Of a stretch of DNA of 36,293 nt, positions 17,068 to 24,249 are shown in pieces (positions within the stretch are counted from its first letter, which is position 1; each line of letters begins with the position of its first letter). The translations under genes were made by a program, and so were the position numbers. The notes beneath the pieces are model-generated. The model worked only from the letters and a program-made list of their open reading frames with translations. It was not told the DNA's origin and did not search any database. Location: assembly GCF_002744245.1 (NCBI RefSeq), contig NZ_NKHG01000032.1:1-36293 (forward strand). Direction: 5' to 3'. This stretch comes from Bacillus pumilus. GTDB lineage: Bacteria; Bacillota; Bacilli; Bacillales; Bacillaceae.

Positions 17068-17460
17068 ATGCTTTGGTATGAAACAGCAAGTATCACGGAG
17101 AAAAAAACCTCAATGAAACGAATTGAGTTTCATTTGAAAAATTTCAAAAATTATCAGGCAGCAATCTTAAATATTGAAAGACAGCTTGAAAAAAGAAGTC
17201 CGCTTCATCAAGATCACATGACACGGAAAAAGTTAGAGGAGCAGAAAAATCAATATGAATTAATCGTTGCTTGTATTGAAACAGCACTAAAAGAATTGGA
17301 TGAAATAGAGCAACAATTGATCGATTACAAATATTTTCGAGATTGGCGCATGGCAAAATGTGCAATTGAAATCGGCTATAGTGAAAAAACTCTTTTCTTA
17401 ATGAAGCGGCAGCTAATGGATCAACTACTTATCAGCTTAGCCGCCATCACGACTATTTAA
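17068..17460 (+). CDS. Small helical protein resembling ArpU-type phage regulators
   Basis: This 130-residue protein is strongly helical, with a coiled-coil middle (about 30-95, rich in Lys, Glu and Leu). Its C-terminal region (about 85-125: LIDYKYFRDWRMAKCAIEIG, then YSEKTLFLMKRQL) resembles a sigma-region-4-like HTH of ArpU/RinA-type late regulators in Gram-positive phages. The frame is open from 17023, but AAGGGGG lies six bases before the ATG at 17068. The upstream LexA-like box suggests DNA-damage control. No other phage gene is nearby, so it may be a domesticated remnant. Its stop overlaps the end of the decayed crcB region on the other strand. Function is unknown. Confidence 0.7.
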   Translation: MLWYETASITEKKTSMKRIEFHLKNFKNYQAAILNIERQLEKRSPLHQDHMTRKKLEEQKNQYELIVACIETALKELDEIEQQLIDYKYFRDWRMAKCAIEIGYSEKTLFLMKRQLMDQLLISLAAITTI

Positions 17461-17709
17461 ATAAGAAGTTGGCCTATTTGATAGAACGCAGCAAAGTGAC
17501 TTAAAGACCCGATTATCGTCACAACTAAATAGATAGCGAGCTTTCCTATTTGACGCTGCATCAGCATGGTCGCCGACTCTACACTAAAAGTAGAGAATGC
17601 TGTAAAACCAGTGAAAAAACCGATTCCAATGATCACAAGCAGGATAATCGGACATTACTGCACCTGTCAGTAAACCTAAACCGGCTGTACCTAATAAATT
17701 GATCAGCAT
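17457..17709 (-). pseudogene. crcB: Fluoride channel crcB, second copy, 5'-truncated and frameshifted
   Basis: On the minus strand, the frame from 17709 encodes MLINLLGTAGLGLLTGAVMS, which is the second helix of a CrcB/Fluc fluoride channel. After about 17650 the homology continues in another frame (LLVIIGIGFFTGFTAFSTFS, then VESATMLMQRQIG and a last helix) to a TAA at 17457. The first helix is missing, and one extra base (or two missing) near 17645-17655 breaks the frame. The Phe-box GFTAFSTFS is intact at the residue level. It is a clear pseudogene. Confidence 0.85.
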
Positions 17710-17951
17710 AAACCCGTCTCTTTAGAAAAAGTGGCCGTGGTCGTAAAACCACCGCAAAATCCTGTTCCGATTAAAGCTGCAAGATATTTCTTTTCCCTAT
17801 GAAACATAAAGTATCCTGTCGCAAAACCAAGAAGCAGATTGCTTCGATGAGTGTTGAGCAGGGAAATGTTTTGGCTGACAACGGATTGATTTAGCTCATA
17901 TCTGCAAAACGTACCAATCAGTCCACCAATAAAAACGGCGTAAGCTTTCAT
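17703..17951 (-). pseudogene. crcB: Fluoride channel crcB, first copy, 3'-truncated
   Basis: The frame starts MKAYAVFIGGLIGTFCRYEL, a typical CrcB first helix. It continues through SNLLLGFATGYFM and GTGFCGGFTTTATFSKET, then ends abruptly as GLC-stop where the sequence switches into the second copy. About the last 45 residues are gone. In the segment before SNLLLG the family-like reading (FPCSTLIEA) lies in the next frame, so two compensating indels may also be present. The gene starts 5 bases after the yhdW stop. CrcB proteins work as dual-topology dimers and export fluoride; neither copy here can do so. Confidence 0.8.
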
Positions 17952-17956
17952 TTACA

Positions 17957-18673
17957 TCATTTCTTCTTTTGAAAAAATGGCGGGTGATCCGTCACCACTC
18001 CATCAATTGGGTATTTTTTTATCCGGTTGGCTGTTTTTTGATCTTTCACTGTCCATATAAACACATCCATCCCGAATGAGTGGATACGGTCTATCCACCA
18101 CCTGTTGATCATCGTTTTTTTCATATTAAGACAATCAGCAAACGAGCTGTACACTGCTAATTTCCTTTTCGTCAGTTTTAAGGCGGAAGGTTTCATGATA
18201 AAAGCTGTTCGCAGAGAAGGGGCGTCAGCTTTGATTCTTTGAAGTGCTGTGTCATCAAAAGATTGAACCATGATATGGCGAGAATAGGAAAAACGATTTA
18301 TGATGTCTACAACTGCCTTTTCAATCCCAATTTGCCGTTTTGGATGCTTGATTTCAATCAATATTCCGATACGCTGGCTGTATCTCTCAAGAATTTCTTG
18401 TAATGTTGGGATTCTCTCTTTGGCGTACCGTTCATCAAACCAGCTTCCTGCATCCAGCTTTTTAAGCTGATCGAGTGTATAATTTCTAACTGGGCCACTT
18501 CCGTCTGTCGTTCGATCAACGGTATCATCATGGATCACAGCTACGTGCTGATCCATTGTCAGCTGAATGTCTAACTCAATATAATCTGCACCCTGCTGAA
18601 CAGCTAAATCAAAAGCGGCGATTGTATTTTCTGGGGCAGTGCTTGATGATCCTCTATGCGCGATTATATACAC
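17957..18673 (-). CDS. yhdW: Glycerophosphodiester phosphodiesterase
   Basis: This enzyme hydrolyses glycerophosphodiesters to glycerol-3-phosphate and an alcohol. The 238-residue TIM-barrel protein has the GDPD signature: IIAHRGSSSTAPENTIAAF (catalytic His, Glu), DYIELDIQLT (metal ligands) and AVIHDD (second His), then WFDERYAKERIPTLQEIL. No signal peptide is seen, so it is cytoplasmic. An in-frame ATG exists at 18706, but AGGGAG at nine bases favours the GTG at 18673, which gives the usual N-terminus just before the catalytic His. The decayed crcB pair follows in the same transcription unit. Confidence 0.88.
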   Translation of the reverse strand: MYIIAHRGSSSTAPENTIAAFDLAVQQGADYIELDIQLTMDQHVAVIHDDTVDRTTDGSGPVRNYTLDQLKKLDAGSWFDERYAKERIPTLQEILERYSQRIGILIEIKHPKRQIGIEKAVVDIINRFSYSRHIMVQSFDDTALQRIKADAPSLRTAFIMKPSALKLTKRKLAVYSSFADCLNMKKTMINRWWIDRIHSFGMDVFIWTVKDQKTANRIKKYPIDGVVTDHPPFFQKKK

Positions 18674-18878
18674 ATGCTCCAGCTCCCTGACATAAGTTCT
18701 GATCATATCATATCAAATGCTTTATAGATTTTCCTTCTTTACTATATGGAGAGGAAGATAGTGGTATGTAACGGAGAAATAGCATGTTGTGTAAATGTGA
18801 AAAATTGCAGGAATATCCCAAGCTTTCATTGAGTAAATCTGAATTACATCAATTTTTCTTCGATCAATTTTGTCCAAA

Positions 18879-18944
18879 TCGTCAGCATTCGTCAAAATAT
18901 TAGTGCTTTCGTCATGTTGACTGAAAATTCCGATGTTTTATAAT
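18879..18944 (+). promoter_or_regulatory. yhdX promoter with phased upstream TCGTCA repeats
   Basis: TTGACT (18917-18922) and TATAAT (18939-18944) with a 16-base spacer form a good sigma-A promoter. Directly upstream, TCGTCA occurs at 18879, 18889 and 18909, spaced exactly 10 and 20 bases. A related TCGATCA lies at 18860. Same-face spacing next to a -35 suggests an activator array. The gap between yhdW and yhdX holds nothing else that I recognise. Confidence 0.55.
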
Positions 18945-18965
18945 GGTGAAAAGGAGGCGAGATGA

Positions 18966-19067
18966 TTGGGTAAAGGGAGAATTAGAGTGGAAGAACGTAT
19001 TAAGGTCGAAACGGATGCTGAAATGTTTAAAGCGACTCTCCTTGATCAGGCTCAGAAGAAAAAGTAG
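18966..19067 (+). CDS. yhdX: Small conserved protein YhdX-like (33 residues)
   Basis: A TTG start with AGGAGG eight bases upstream gives a 33-residue charged peptide beginning MGKGRIRVEERIKV and ending DQAQKKK. It is hydrophilic and probably helical, with no membrane segment. Size and place between yhdW and yhdY match B. subtilis yhdX as I recall it; its function is not known to me. It has its own promoter and terminator, so it is an independent unit. Confidence 0.7.
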   Translation: MGKGRIRVEERIKVETDAEMFKATLLDQAQKKK

Positions 19068-19118
19068 TTTGCTGCCCGTCGTTATGTCTCAAGCCAAAAT
19101 TTCATAATTGAACATCAT

Positions 19119-19145
19119 GCCTCGGGATCTGTCTCGAGGCTTTTT
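19119..19145 (+). terminator. Terminator of yhdX
   Basis: A 9-bp stem (19119-19127 with 19132-19140, one G-U) has the loop TCTG and is followed by TTTTTAT. Confidence 0.88.
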
Positions 19146-19231
19146 ATATTAAGGTCAGACATTTAAGAGAGGACACAAACGAAGGTTATATTATAAACTA
19201 GAGAGGATTGTTTTAAAGGAGAGAGACAGAC

Positions 19232-20320
19232 ATGTTTACACAAAAATGGATGGATACATATTTTACAGTAGATATTGCGATCCAAATTGGCATTAGCCTA
19301 TGTATTTTATTGCTTTTTTTATTGCTTCGGAAGGTATTTGCGAAGTACTTATTTCATCTTCTTTTTAGGCTGACCAATCGGTCTAAAACTGAGGTCATTA
19401 ATCAAATTGTTGTGGCATTCGAAAAACCGGCTAGACTGTTTTTTGTGGCACTTGGTTTATATTTTGCATTAAGACAGGCGCCATACTTTGAGCACCATAT
19501 GGATGTCATCATCAAATTGTACAGGTCTTCGATTATATTAATGCTAACGTGGGGACTTTGTAATTTAACCGCTGCTTCTTCATTCTTATTTCAAAAGGTG
19601 AATTCAAAGTTTGAATTAGAAATGGATGATATTTTAGCGCCATTTTTATCAAAGGTACTTCGCTTTATTATTATTGCACTGAGTATTAGCGTCATTGCAC
19701 AAGAATTCAATTATGACGTGAACGGGCTTGTCGCAGGGCTTGGTCTAGGAGGTCTAGCTTTTGCGCTCGCTGCGCAAGATACAGTGGCGAACTTTTTTGG
19801 TGGTATTGTTATTATTACAGAGAAGCCATTTACGATGGGCGATTTTGTGGAGACCCCTAGTGTACTTGGAACAGTAGAGGACATTACATTTAGAAGCACA
19901 AAGTTTAGAACGCCTGCTGAAGCAGTCGTGACAGTTCCAAATTCCACGCTTTCAAAGGAGCCGATCACAAACTGGACAAGAATGAATAAACGCCAGATCA
20001 CGTTCTCAGTTCGTGTGGCCTATAATACACCAAGAGAAAACATAGACAGGTGTATTAAACGTCTTAAACAAATGCTGTATGAGCATGACGGTGTTCATAA
20101 GGAAACCATTATGGTGAACCTCGATTTACTGGCAGACAGCTATATGAACTTATTTTTTAATTTTTACACAAACACAACGGCATGGTCTGAAAACCTTGAT
20201 ATTAGGCAAGACATTAACTATCGTATCATCGATATCTTCCATCAAGAAGGTGTAGAATTCGCCTTTCCTGGACAGACCATTTATATGGAACAAAAGGGTG
20301 AGAAACAGCAAGGTGAATAA
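19232..20320 (+). CDS. yhdY: MscS-family mechanosensitive channel
   Basis: This small-conductance channel releases solutes on hypo-osmotic shock. The 362-residue protein has hydrophobic helices at about 16-38, 62-82 and 90-112, then the pore-lining helix (about 140-185: NGLVAGLGLGGLAFALAAQD) with the Gly/Ala pattern of MscS TM3. The beta domain follows (ITEKPFTMGDFVE, VEDITFRSTKFRT, VPNSTLS). AAAGGAG precedes the ATG. srtN begins 14 bases after its stop, so the two are probably co-transcribed. Confidence 0.9.
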   Translation: MFTQKWMDTYFTVDIAIQIGISLCILLLFLLLRKVFAKYLFHLLFRLTNRSKTEVINQIVVAFEKPARLFFVALGLYFALRQAPYFEHHMDVIIKLYRSSIILMLTWGLCNLTAASSFLFQKVNSKFELEMDDILAPFLSKVLRFIIIALSISVIAQEFNYDVNGLVAGLGLGGLAFALAAQDTVANFFGGIVIITEKPFTMGDFVETPSVLGTVEDITFRSTKFRTPAEAVVTVPNSTLSKEPITNWTRMNKRQITFSVRVAYNTPRENIDRCIKRLKQMLYEHDGVHKETIMVNLDLLADSYMNLFFNFYTNTTAWSENLDIRQDINYRIIDIFHQEGVEFAFPGQTIYMEQKGEKQQGE

Positions 20321-20334
20321 AGGAGGAGTTGTGA

Positions 20335-21081
20335 ATGGATCAAGCAAAGGTGGCAGCGCTAAGAGAGAGTGTGGCACAAGCTTCACATATCACAGTACTT
20401 TCAGGTGCTGGTATGAGCACAGAATCGGGTATCCCCGATTTTAGATCAACAGGTGGTTTGTGGACAGAAGATACCTCTCGCATGGAGGCAATGAGCCGGT
20501 CCTATTTTTTATCACATCCTCACCAATTCTGGCCAAAATTTAAGGAATTATTTCAGATGAAAATGAGTGGAGAGTACGAACCAAATGCCGGGCATTACTT
20601 TTTAGCAAACCTTGAGAAGCAGGGGAAGCATGTAGATATCTTCACTCAAAATATTGACGGCTTGCATAAAAAAGCGGGAAGCCAGCATGTCTATGAACTG
20701 CATGGTTCCATTCAGACAGCCACTTGTCCTTTGTGCCGGACGAAATATGAGCTACCCTATTTACTAAAAGAAGAGGTACCAATTTGTCAAAGAGTGTCCC
20801 CAGGCGGCAGCACGTGTGGACGTGTGCTGAAAACAGATGTGGTTCTTTTTGGAGATATGGTGCAGCATTTTGATCAAGTGGAGAGAACGCTTCAGCAAAC
20901 GGACATGCTCCTGGTGATGGGGACTTCCCTAGAAGTGGCGCCCGCACGATATATTCCAGAGGAAGCGGCGCAGCACCCTTCTATCTTTAAGGTGATGATG
21001 AATTTGAGTAAAACAGAATATGATCCGTTATTTGATCTCGTCTTTCACGAACGGATTGGAGATCTCATGACATCCCTATAA
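20335..21081 (+). CDS. srtN: NAD-dependent protein deacetylase (sirtuin)
   Basis: SrtN removes acetyl groups from protein lysines using NAD+; in B. subtilis it acts on acetyl-CoA synthetase AcsA. The 248-residue protein shows GAGMSTESGIPDFRS (NAD binding), FTQNIDGLHKKAG, and the catalytic His in YELHGS. Four zinc Cys follow (CPLC at about 122-125, then Cys in PICQR and STCGR), with late motif GTSLEVAPA. AAGGAGGAG precedes the ATG. A strong terminator follows. Confidence 0.93.
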   Translation: MDQAKVAALRESVAQASHITVLSGAGMSTESGIPDFRSTGGLWTEDTSRMEAMSRSYFLSHPHQFWPKFKELFQMKMSGEYEPNAGHYFLANLEKQGKHVDIFTQNIDGLHKKAGSQHVYELHGSIQTATCPLCRTKYELPYLLKEEVPICQRVSPGGSTCGRVLKTDVVLFGDMVQHFDQVERTLQQTDMLLVMGTSLEVAPARYIPEEAAQHPSIFKVMMNLSKTEYDPLFDLVFHERIGDLMTSL

Positions 21082-21090
21082 ATTATAAAG

Positions 21091-21120
21091 AAACCCCGCA
21101 CCTTTTGGATGCGGGGTTTT
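21091..21120. terminator. Bidirectional terminator between srtN and yheN
   Basis: AAACCCCGCA (21091-21100) pairs with TGCGGGGTTT (21110-21119), with T-rich ends on both strands. The two genes converge on it. Confidence 0.9.
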
Positions 21121-21132
21121 AACGGTTTAATT

Positions 21133-21987
21133 TTATTGTTGTAGCGGCTTCATTGTTTCATCAAGGACTTCAAATGTATAGCCCTTTGCTTTTAGCTGTG
21201 TGATCAGACTGTTTAAGTATTTTGCGGTAGCTGGCTGATCATGCATTAAAATGATTTTTGGTTCTTTTGGATGTTTTGTCTCGAGCACTTGCAGCTGATT
21301 TAATACCTCTGGTACGTATTTTGAGCTTTTATATTTCCAGTCAAGGCTATCAATTGTCCAATCCCAATAAATAAAGCCTTTTTGTTTTAAACGTATTTTT
21401 TGCTGATTTGTTAAATTTGGAACACTGCCATAAGGTGTTCTTACCAGATGTGTATATTCACCTGTGACAGAAGCCAAAATGCGCTGATCTTCTTTCATCT
21501 CGTTGACGGGAGAATCACTTTGTTGATAAAAGCGTTTCACATCATGCGTGATGCCATGAAGCCCTAATTGATGACCTTCTTGATGAAGTCTTTTCACAAC
21601 TGCTGGGTGTTCTTGGATCTGTGGCCCAAGCATAAAGAATGTGGCCTTTACTTGATGCGCCTTTAGCGCATCTAACAGCTGATTTGTTGTAGCAGAAGGA
21701 CCATCATCAAAGGTTAAAAAAATCGTTTGATCTGTTACATGTTTGTTTGGATTGATCTTAAAATGTGCATCTAATGTTTTCGTAGAATCATCTTTTGCTT
21801 TCAGACTTATGTTTGTGTCTCGAAATTGACTGCTCGCAGACATTTCAGCCGGCTGATCTGCTGCCTGCATATTGGTTTTTGACATATCCCATATAAAAAA
21901 GAGGATCAGTGTAAGAATCACTAAACCAATAGCCTTTGAGAGCAGCAGTGTGTTGGAAGGGGTCTGTTTTTTCGTAATCCGTTGCAT
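21133..21987 (-). CDS. yheN: Membrane-anchored polysaccharide deacetylase (NodB homology)
   Basis: This probable peptidoglycan or polysaccharide N-deacetylase has 284 residues. One N-terminal membrane anchor (about 15-38, LSKAIGLVILTLILFFIW) is followed by a spacer and the NodB domain (about 85-275). Motifs are FLTFDDGPS (catalytic Asp pair), GLHGITHD (metal-binding His pair), VRTPYGSVPN, IYWDWTIDSLDW and ILMHD. The active domain should face outside. TTGGAGCG lies upstream of the ATG. The substrate is not certain; family members act on GlcNAc or MurNAc. Confidence 0.88.
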   Translation of the reverse strand: MQRITKKQTPSNTLLLSKAIGLVILTLILFFIWDMSKTNMQAADQPAEMSASSQFRDTNISLKAKDDSTKTLDAHFKINPNKHVTDQTIFLTFDDGPSATTNQLLDALKAHQVKATFFMLGPQIQEHPAVVKRLHQEGHQLGLHGITHDVKRFYQQSDSPVNEMKEDQRILASVTGEYTHLVRTPYGSVPNLTNQQKIRLKQKGFIYWDWTIDSLDWKYKSSKYVPEVLNQLQVLETKHPKEPKIILMHDQPATAKYLNSLITQLKAKGYTFEVLDETMKPLQQ

Positions 21988-22283
21988 TACAATCGCTCCA
22001 ATAAATAAAAAATGTGTGTCGAATCATGTAGTGGGTTCTGTCTTTTTTCGCTGTTTTTTGTCGTGCTCATATTGAGTAAGTATACAGGAAAAAAGAACCT
22101 ATGAATATAGAAGATGCTGAAAAATTGGAATCTTTTTGGTTATGAATCTATATTTGTTATAATAAAAGGTTATCCATGTATGTTGATAAAAAATCATTCT
22201 GAATAATCATTGAATCGTTTACATTTATCGGCTAAGATAGCATCAGATCCAACCATTAAAGCAAAGCGAAGGGGAGATTCCAT

Positions 22284-23141
22284 ATGAAAGTATTGTACAA
22301 TGGAGATTTCGTTGAAAAAAAAGATGCACATGTTGATATTGAGGACAGAGGCTATCAATTTGGCGACGGTGTCTATGAGGTCATCCGTGTATACAATGGT
22401 ACTTTGTTTACATTAAAAGAGCATACAGAGCGTTTGTTCAAGAGTGCAAAAGAAATCGGCATTCATCTGCAAGGTACAGTATCGGATATGGAAGAAAAAT
22501 TAAAAAAGCTAGTCGCTGATAATGAATTAACAGATGGCGGTGTATATATTCAAGTGACACGAGGGGTAGCACCTCGCAAACACCAATATAGTGATTCTCT
22601 CACCCCTCAAATTACGGCGTATACGTTCCAAGTGAAAAAACCTGTTCAAGAGCAGACAGCTGGTGCAAAGGCCTTATTATCTGAGGACCTTCGCTGGCTA
22701 AGATGTGATATTAAAAGCTTAAACTTATTATATAACGTCATGGAAAAGCAGAAAGCGTCTGAAGCTGGTGCGTTTGAAGCCATTTTAATTAGAGACGGTT
22801 TTGTGACTGAGGGAACCTCTTCGAATGTATATGCTGTCATTGATGGCGTGATTCGTACACACCCAGCAAACAACCTCATTTTAAACGGCATTACCCGCAG
22901 AAAGCTGCTACAGGTATGTGAGGAAGAAGGGTGCAGTGTCGAAGAAACACGTATCAGCAAAGAAGATCTACTGCGCGCAAAAGAAATTTTTATCAGTTCA
23001 ACAACTGCTGAAGTCGTTCCGATTGTTGAGATAGATGGTCAATCAGTAGGGGAAGGCGTTCCTGGAGAGATCACGAAGCTTGTTCAGGAAGGTTTCCAGA
23101 AAAAAATCAAGCATGAAAGTGAAGCATCCATTTCTTCATAA
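22284..23141 (+). CDS. dat: D-alanine aminotransferase
   Basis: Dat is a PLP enzyme that interconverts D-alanine and D-glutamate with their keto acids, supplying D-amino acids for peptidoglycan. The 285-residue fold-type IV transaminase shows [26 protein letters not shown], and the PLP-binding Lys in [13 protein letters not shown] (about residue 146). [13 protein letters not shown] and LNGITR follow. AGGGGAG lies upstream of the ATG, and a TATAAT at 22158-22163 may be its -10 element. Length (285) is close to the B. subtilis enzyme. nhaX converges on it. Confidence 0.93.
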   Translation: MKVLYNGDFVEKKDAHVDIEDRGYQFGDGVYEVIRVYNGTLFTLKEHTERLFKSAKEIGIHLQGTVSDMEEKLKKLVADNELTDGGVYIQVTRGVAPRKHQYSDSLTPQITAYTFQVKKPVQEQTAGAKALLSEDLRWLRCDIKSLNLLYNVMEKQKASEAGAFEAILIRDGFVTEGTSSNVYAVIDGVIRTHPANNLILNGITRRKLLQVCEEEGCSVEETRISKEDLLRAKEIFISSTTAEVVPIVEIDGQSVGEGVPGEITKLVQEGFQKKIKHESEASISS

Positions 23142-23148
23142 ATGAAAG

Positions 23149-23177
23149 AGGCTGTAAACCAATGTTTACAGCCTTTT
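23149..23177. terminator. Terminator between dat and nhaX
   Basis: AGGCTGTAAAC (23149-23159) pairs with GTTTACAGCCT (23164-23174), with a TTTT tail on the plus strand. Confidence 0.88.
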
Positions 23178-23186
23178 GTAATGCAT

Positions 23187-23693
23187 TTATTTCACAATAA
23201 GCACAGGTATATCTGAGTTTGATGATAATTTTTCACTCACACTGCCAAATAGCATTTTTTTTAATCTGCTTTGGTCACGTGCTCCCATGACGATGAGGTC
23301 CGCTGATATGTCTTCAGCATATTCGATAATTGCTTCTGAAGGCTCTCCCTCGACAATTTCTATGGCAGCTTCAAAATGTTCCTCATTCAAAATCATCTTG
23401 GCTTCTGCAACGACCTCTTCTGTATGATCTTCAAAAATCAAGGGATTTTGCTGTTCATCATGAGGTACATACACAGGGGGTGTTTGAAGGTCTGCCATGC
23501 CGCCGCCGATATAAGCCCCGCCAGTCATAGGGCGCGGTGCATCAAACACCTGTCTACCTGATTTGCCATCACGTGCATAGGCGACGGTGAGCTTGGCATG
23601 CAAGGTTTTGGCTAAGGCGATTGCCTTTTTTAATGCTTTCTTACTGTCTTCATGTCCATCAAACGCAACGACCATCCGATCAGCTTGAAACAA
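23187..23693 (-). CDS. nhaX: Universal stress protein (UspA family)
   Basis: This 168-residue single UspA domain has a typical start (RMVVAFDGHEDSKKALKKA) and the ATP-binding end ADLIVMGARDQSRLKKMLFG followed by SVSEKLSSNSDIPVLIV. A region of about 40 residues (PRPMTGGAYIGGG onward) is inserted after the first strand-helix unit. Start choice is uncertain: TTG 23711 and ATG 23702 have no well-spaced ribosome site, while TTG 23693 has AAAGGA at nine bases. In B. subtilis this gene sits next to the Na+/H+ antiporter nhaC; that neighbour is absent here, so the gene name follows position only. Confidence 0.78.
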   Translation of the reverse strand: MFQADRMVVAFDGHEDSKKALKKAIALAKTLHAKLTVAYARDGKSGRQVFDAPRPMTGGAYIGGGMADLQTPPVYVPHDEQQNPLIFEDHTEEVVAEAKMILNEEHFEAAIEIVEGEPSEAIIEYAEDISADLIVMGARDQSRLKKMLFGSVSEKLSSNSDIPVLIVK

Positions 23694-23810
23694 TGTCCTC
23701 ATTCCTTTCAAAAGGAGTCTTTACACTCATGGTATACCCGTTATGAGCAAAACATACACATGAAGGTCATGTATTTTTGTTAGAAAATTTCATTTATTGA
23801 AAAATATTTA

Positions 23811-23838
23811 TTGACAAATTAGTGACAGCCACTATAAG
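23811..23838 (+). promoter_or_regulatory. Promoter of the bmrB-bmrC-bmrD leader
   Basis: A perfect TTGACA (23811-23816), a 16-base spacer and TATAAG (23833-23838) lie 37 bases before the leader-peptide start. The transcript would carry the attenuator described in the next entries. Confidence 0.7.
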
Positions 23839-23875
23839 ATAAAAAAAGATTCAAGAGCCAAAAGGAGGAAATGTC

Positions 23876-23980
23876 ATGTGCAACATTGGAAGAACGAAAT
23901 CAAACTGCATGAATGGGTTGATTCACGTGACAATTACACCTTCATTGGTCATTGAAAAGGAACGATGCTGTTCCAATTGA
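23876..23980 (+). CDS. bmrB: Leader peptide BmrB (34 residues) of the bmrCD attenuator
   Basis: A short frame with a perfectly spaced AGGAGG (7 bases to the ATG) encodes 34 residues, beginning MCNIGRTKSN and ending EKERCCSN. It stops 11 bases before an intrinsic terminator stem. In B. subtilis, bmrB (yheJ) is a leader peptide whose stalled translation, under ribosome-targeting antibiotics, lets transcription proceed into bmrCD. The same place and layout are seen here, though I recall the B. subtilis peptide as longer. Inside the frame, 23941-23950 can pair with 23979-23989 as an alternative structure next to the terminator. Stalling would alter this pairing. Confidence 0.72.
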   Translation: MCNIGRTKSNCMNGLIHVTITPSLVIEKERCCSN

Positions 23981-23991
23981 TCGGATGAAAC

Positions 23992-24028
23992 AAGGCGTAT
24001 GTTGCGTATTGTCAACATGCGCCTTTTT
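23992..24028 (+). terminator. Attenuator terminator 1 before bmrC
   Basis: AAGGCGTATGTTG (23992-24004) pairs with CAACATGCGCCTT (24013-24025), 13 bp with one G-U, then a T run. It lies directly after the bmrB stop and before the operon genes, which marks it as regulatory. Confidence 0.85.
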
Positions 24029-24038
24029 ATCATGTATA

Positions 24039-24075
24039 AAAGAGGCGTACCAGTCAGCTGGCTGCCTCTTTTTTT
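24039..24075 (+). terminator. Terminator 2 before bmrC
   Basis: AAAGAGGC (24039-24046) pairs with GCCTCTTT (24064-24071), with an inner CCAG/CTGG stem, followed by more Ts. It lies 10 bases after terminator 1, so two terminators in series guard the exporter genes. Confidence 0.8.
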
Positions 24076-24145
24076 GTTGTATACATTTCGCATCACGAAA
24101 TAAAGGGATGAATATCAACAATAAAATGAAGAGGAGTGAAAGCAT

Positions 24146-24229
24146 GTGAACATGCCAAAAGCAAGAAAAATGACAAAAACTCAAAAAAGGAAACAAGGTG
24201 ACATTCAGGAAAATATAGAAAGCGGCTAG
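24146..24229 (+). CDS. Putative 27-residue basic peptide between attenuator and bmrC
   Basis: A GTG start with GAGGAG nine bases upstream opens a 27-codon frame: MNMPKARKMTKTQKRKQGDI and a short acidic end. It is strongly basic and ends 20 bases before bmrC. It could be a second leader peptide or a chance frame in A-rich DNA. I do not recognise a family. Confidence 0.35.
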   Translation: MNMPKARKMTKTQKRKQGDIQENIESG

Positions 24230-24249
24230 CTTTAAAAGGAGAGACGAAC

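Noticed and set aside
17068-17460. A prophage or phage remnant around the ArpU-like gene
   Set aside because: No integrase, structural or lysis gene, and no attachment repeat, is visible on either side; only the single gene is phage-like.
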